Assembly (NCBI GenBank): GCA_963545585.1
Contig: CAUUKX010000048.1
Location: 1 to 15,492, forward strand
Length of the DNA: 15,492 nt
Direction: 5' to 3'
From: W11650 sp963545585
GTDB lineage: Bacteria > Bacillota > Clostridia > Lachnospirales > Vallitaleaceae
The translations under genes and the position numbers were made by a program. Shown here in pieces: positions 13,239 to 15,492 of the stretch; position 1 is the first letter of the stretch, and every line of letters starts with the position of its first letter. The notes under the pieces are model-generated. The model searched no databases and had not been told where the DNA came from. It saw nothing but the letters and a program-made list of their open reading frames with translations.

Positions 13239-13496
13239 TTTACTCAACCCGGGCGGGCAGTCTGCCATAGTGGACTCTGTCCCGCTCAGAGAGCAGGTGC
13301 CCCTGGTCGAAACGCTATGCGTTTCTGCCCGGGTGGGCGACCTACCTGATCGAAACGCTTTGCGTTTCTGCCCGGGCGGGCGGTCTGCATGGATCCACTC
13401 TTGCGATTTGCTTCTTTGCAAATCGCATTCCGCTCCTGCTCATGCAACGAGCCTAAAAAACTGTTCTGTCGAACATGGGAAAGTTGAGTAATTTAC
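13235..13496 (+). mobile_element. MITE-like palindromic element R1 with 9-bp direct flanking repeat
   Basis: The 9-bp GTAATTTAC occurs at 13235-13243 and again at 13488-13496, enclosing 244 bp. The left copy includes the mecA stop codon. The inner ends are TCAAC and GTTGA. Inside are CCCGGGCGGGC (13248 and 13371), a tandem 43-bp period starting CGAAACGC at 13308 and 13351 with self-complementary GAAACGC/GCGTTTC each time, a 9-bp hairpin GCGATTTGC/GCAAATCGC near 13402-13425, and AAAAAACTGTTCTGTC shared with the other R1 copies. There is no transposase frame, so any mobility would be non-autonomous. Confidence 0.72.
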
Positions 13497-13510
13497 AGAA
13501 AGGAGTTCTC

Positions 13511-14164
13511 TTGAAACTTTTTGATTTGGATGGGCCTTTTCAGCATTACGGCGGAATGGTCTTTGATTTATTAGCTGCCAATTTGCTTTGGCTTTTTTTA
13601 ACAATATTCAGTGCCGGAATTTTGTCCGGACCTGCGACATTAGCGCTGTATCAAAGCATTTATCAAAGTACGGTCTTACAGGAAGGTTATTTTTTCAAGA
13701 CCTTTTTGTCTTCCCTGAAAAAACGTTTTTTCTTTCAGCTATCGTTTTGTCTGTTTTACTTTATTTTTATGGCGCTGTCGCTCTTTAATCTTTACCTGAC
13801 CTTTACCGGCCAGTTCGGTGCACTTTGGCTGCTGCCGGTTTACTTTTTCATTTTCATGGAATTATCACTCTTTGGCACGGTGGCTTTGCCGCTTCTGTCG
13901 CAGAACCGGGACTTGCGCTTCTTTGATTTGATTAAGATCAGCTTCATTATTGCCAACAAGCATTTGCCGTGGGTCTTTCTCTGCACCCTGCCGGGAGCAG
14001 TGATTGTTTTTGTTTTTATTATCTCCTTTTTCGGCTATGTTGAATATTCCTTTATTTTATTCTTCCTGCCAGCCCTATCGGCTCTGTTGATTGGTCATGT
14101 TATTTTAAAAAAAGTGCTGGCACATTATCATTATTTTGAAGGCTTCGGCGAAAAAAATGTATGA
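13511..14164 (+). CDS. YesL-like DUF624 membrane protein
   Basis: A 217-residue integral membrane protein with four or five hydrophobic segments (first one about LLAANLLWLFLTIFSAGIL; others near 70-95, 100-125, 140-170 and 175-200). The opening KLFDLDGPFQHYGG followed by LLAANLLWLF matches the DUF624 family signature (N-terminal short amphipathic segment, first helix ending GPAT). Function unknown; family members often accompany sugar transporters. I choose the TTG at 13511 because GAAAGGAG lies five bases upstream. The in-frame ATG at 13475 has no ribosome binding site and lies inside the R1 element. It is downstream of mecA, with the element between them. Confidence 0.78.
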   Translation: MKLFDLDGPFQHYGGMVFDLLAANLLWLFLTIFSAGILSGPATLALYQSIYQSTVLQEGYFFKTFLSSLKKRFFFQLSFCLFYFIFMALSLFNLYLTFTGQFGALWLLPVYFFIFMELSLFGTVALPLLSQNRDLRFFDLIKISFIIANKHLPWVFLCTLPGAVIVFVFIISFFGYVEYSFILFFLPALSALLIGHVILKKVLAHYHYFEGFGEKNV

Positions 14165-14167
14165 AAG

Positions 14168-14208
14168 CAAGGGAAAGTTGAACCATAATTCAGCTTTCCC
14201 TTGTTTTT
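14168..14208 (+). terminator. Terminator between the DUF624 gene and nth
   Basis: CAAGGGAAAGTTGAA (14168-14182) pairs with TTCAGCTTTCCCTTG (14189-14203) around CCATAA, 15 pairs with one G-U, then TTTTT. It starts 4 bases after the DUF624 stop. The right arm overlaps the last codons and stop of the convergent nth. The stem sequence equals the ends of the R1 repeat, so it may be a solo pair of R1 ends. Confidence 0.85.
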
Positions 14209-14843
14209 CCCCTGCCCCATGGACATTCGGACAGCAAAAAGCAGCGGCCGCACTGCGGACTGCGTGCCTTGCAGATGGTTCGACCAAGGGCAATAATCTG
14301 CGTATTATAACGAAGCCAATGCTCCTTAGGGAGCTTTTTTTGCAGGTCATATTCAATCTTGACCGGATCCGATTCCGCCGTAATCCCCAGCTTGCCAGAA
14401 ATTCGCTTGACATGCGTATCGACAATGATGCCTGCCATTCCGTACAAATGCCCCAAAGCCACATTGGCGGTTTTGCGGCCGACTCCGGGCAGCGCCGTCA
14501 TTTCTTCCATCGTCTGCGGCAACTGACCGTTATATTTTTCCAGCAGCATACGGGCACAGTTTTGAATGTTTTTGGCCTTGTTATGATAAAAACCGGTCGA
14601 ATGAATATCCATCTCCAGTTCCGCCAAAGGCACTTTCCCATAATCCGCCAATGAATTATATTTTTTAAATAAATTTTTCGTTACCAGATTAACCCGCTCA
14701 TCGGTGCATTGAGCGCTTAGTATGGTGGCAAATAAAAGCTCATAATCCCGCCCGGGCGTATAGTTTAAATAGCAAACAAACTCCCGGCCGTACTGCTCGT
14801 CCAATCGCTCCAAAATCGTCTTTATCGCTTTTTTTGTTATCAT
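14190..14843 (-). CDS. nth: Endonuclease III (DNA glycosylase/AP lyase)
   Basis: A 217-residue base-excision-repair enzyme that removes oxidised pyrimidines and nicks at abasic sites. Residues ILSAQCTDERVN (41-52) match the family. The helix-hairpin-helix LPGVGRKTANVAL (118-130) holds the catalytic Lys124, and Asp142 lies in IVDTHVKR. The 4Fe-4S loop is complete: Cys191, Cys198, Cys201, Cys207 (C-x6-C-x2-C-x5-C). Length is normal. AAAGGAAAG precedes the ATG. The last residues (TRES) are encoded within the terminator hairpin arm. It is convergent with the DUF624 gene. Confidence 0.95.
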   Translation of the reverse strand: MITKKAIKTILERLDEQYGREFVCYLNYTPGRDYELLFATILSAQCTDERVNLVTKNLFKKYNSLADYGKVPLAELEMDIHSTGFYHNKAKNIQNCARMLLEKYNGQLPQTMEEMTALPGVGRKTANVALGHLYGMAGIIVDTHVKRISGKLGITAESDPVKIEYDLQKKLPKEHWLRYNTQIIALGRTICKARSPQCGRCFLLSECPWGRGKTRES

Positions 14844-15070
14844 CTTACTTTCCTTTTTTGTTTGACTTCATTTCTCACATTCGGTTTCTACCCGCTGCCG
14901 GTCTGAACTTTCGGCTCATGGTACAGCCCGACTGACAGCGAAAGGCTTCTTAAACAGGGAGCGCAAAAGATGCAGACTGGTTGCACCGCATTGAAATGAT
15001 ACGGTGTTAGTCAAAACCTGCCGCAGATCTTGCAGCCTTGGAATTGTTTAATGTTGCATGCTTCAGCAAC
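14844..15070. other. Intergenic region upstream of nth
   Basis: No gene seen. It contains GTTGCACCGC and then CGGTGT (14980-15007), which form a hairpin (GCACCG/CGGTGT) and closely resemble ATTGCACCGC...CGGTGT inside the R1 copy at 8764-8932. This may be a fragment or a decayed copy. No promoter for nth is obvious. Confidence 0.4.
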
Positions 15071-15105
15071 AAAAAAAGACGATGGATATCGTCTTTTCAT
15101 CGTCT
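15071..15105 (-). terminator. Rho-independent terminator of the tRNA pair
   Basis: Minus-strand stem AGACGATG (15105-15098) / CATCGTCT (15084-15077), 8 perfect pairs, followed by seven T (15077-15071, the last stem base included). It directly follows tRNA-Gln(UUG). Confidence 0.85.
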
Positions 15106-15109
15106 GTAA

Positions 15110-15181
15110 CTGGGCATACTGGATTTGAACCAGTGAATGCAGGAGTCAAAGTCCTGTGCCTTACCGCTTGGCTAATGCCCA
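15110..15181 (-). tRNA. tRNA-Gln (anticodon UUG)
   Basis: Minus-strand cloverleaf with acceptor TGGGCAT/ATGCCCA, anticodon stem CAGGA/TCCTG with loop CTTTGAC (anticodon TTG), and T arm CTGG-TTCAAAT-CCAG. U1-A72 and discriminator G are typical of tRNA-Gln. CCA is not encoded. Together with the CUG gene at 8564 it covers both Gln codons. It is the second gene of a two-tRNA unit. Confidence 0.93.
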
Positions 15182-15187
15182 ACAAAA

Positions 15188-15259
15188 AGCGCGAAACGGG
15201 ATTCGAACCCGCGACCCTCGCCTTGGCAAGGCGATGCTCTACCACTGAGCCATTCGCGC
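15188..15259 (-). tRNA. tRNA-Gly (anticodon GCC)
   Basis: Minus-strand cloverleaf with acceptor GCGCGAA/TTCGCGC, anticodon stem CGCCT/AGGCG with loop TGCCA in TTGCCAA (anticodon GCC), T arm GCGGG-TTCGAAT-CCCGT and discriminator T. It is six bases upstream of tRNA-Gln(UUG) on the same transcript. Confidence 0.94.
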
Positions 15260-15340
15260 ATAAAGAAAAATATATTTAATTATTATGCTGAAAGCGTTTT
15301 GGTCTGCCAGACCCGCTTTTGTTTGCCAGCAACAAAAATC

Positions 15341-15368
15341 ATTATACCAGAATCTTGAGAAAAGTCAA
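15341..15368 (-). promoter_or_regulatory. Promoter of the tRNA-Gly/tRNA-Gln unit
   Basis: Minus-strand TTGACT (15368-15363), a 16-bp spacer and a perfect TATAAT (15346-15341), about 80 bp before tRNA-Gly. The leader carries a GGTCT-GGC-AGACC hairpin. Confidence 0.8.
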
Positions 15369-15444
15369 GAGCTTTTTAAAATTTTTTGATTAGAAATTGT
15401 AAAGGGTAAAGTGAAAAAGTAATTTCCACTTAGAAGGGGGAGAA

Positions 15445-15492
15445 GTGGATTTTAGTCTTTCCCATATTTCCACTTGCCCAAAGGTGGAAATA
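15445..15492 (+). CDS. Possible 5' end of a gene running off the right edge
   Basis: GTG at 15445 follows AAGGGGGAG and stays open to the edge for 16 codons (MDFSLSHISTCPKVEI). Spacing to the ribosome binding site is short. The DNA here also has three copies of TTTCCACTT or its complement (15423, 15470 and 15484), so the pattern may be regulatory rather than coding. Confidence 0.2.
   Translation, partial: MDFSLSHISTCPKVEI

Overview
The window looks like chromosomal DNA from a low-to-middle GC Firmicute, most likely class Clostridia. The signs are strong AAGGAGG-type ribosome binding sites, sigma-A promoters of the TTGACA-17-TATAAT type, a MecA adaptor, a YesL/DUF624 protein, a DtxR-type regulator and a type of LL-diaminopimelate aminotransferase common in clostridia. 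I cannot name the species.

Left part (1-8400, nearly all minus strand): a DtxR/MntR-like metal regulator, an unrecognised 296-aa protein, the 3' remnant of an ORF6N/PLD-type gene, and a full-length DUF262/DUF1524 (GmrSD-like) putative defence nuclease. Upstream of these is a compact cluster: a DapL-like aminotransferase, a proline/glutamine-rich membrane protein and a SanA/YdcF-like protein, with a clear promoter and a 200-nt leader ahead of the aminotransferase. Next is a translationally coupled pair, a triosephosphate-isomerase-like protein and a TSUP permease, downstream of a frameshifted RelB/DinJ antitoxin that has no toxin. Both the aminotransferase and the TIM-like protein have changed active-site residues.

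Middle (8400-12550): a tRNA-Gln(CUG) unit with its own promoter and terminator; serS with a promoter but no visible T-box, and with a palindromic repeat inside its leader; a three-copy 81-bp tandem repeat; and a GH114-like membrane-anchored glycosidase. After these comes about 850 bp of non-coding DNA. It holds two more copies of the dispersed palindromic repeat, two tandem copies of a branched structured element (about 130 nt) whose stems differ but still pair, and a compact minus-strand small-RNA gene. The small RNA has a promoter, a 5' hairpin, a CU-rich linker resembling an anti-Shine-Dalgarno sequence, and a terminator.

Right part (12400-15492): mecA with its promoter, a 244-bp palindromic repeat element flanked by a 9-bp direct repeat, a DUF624 membrane protein, a hairpin terminator shared with the convergent nth (endonuclease III), and a minus-strand tRNA-Gln(UUG)/tRNA-Gly(GCC) unit with promoter and terminator.

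The least ordinary content is the non-coding layer: a dispersed, MITE-like palindromic repeat family (called R1 below; ends resemble CTCAACTTTCCC / GGGAAAGTTGAG), the paired branched elements at 11952-12229 (called B1 and B2), and the candidate CU-rich sRNA at about 12238-12322.
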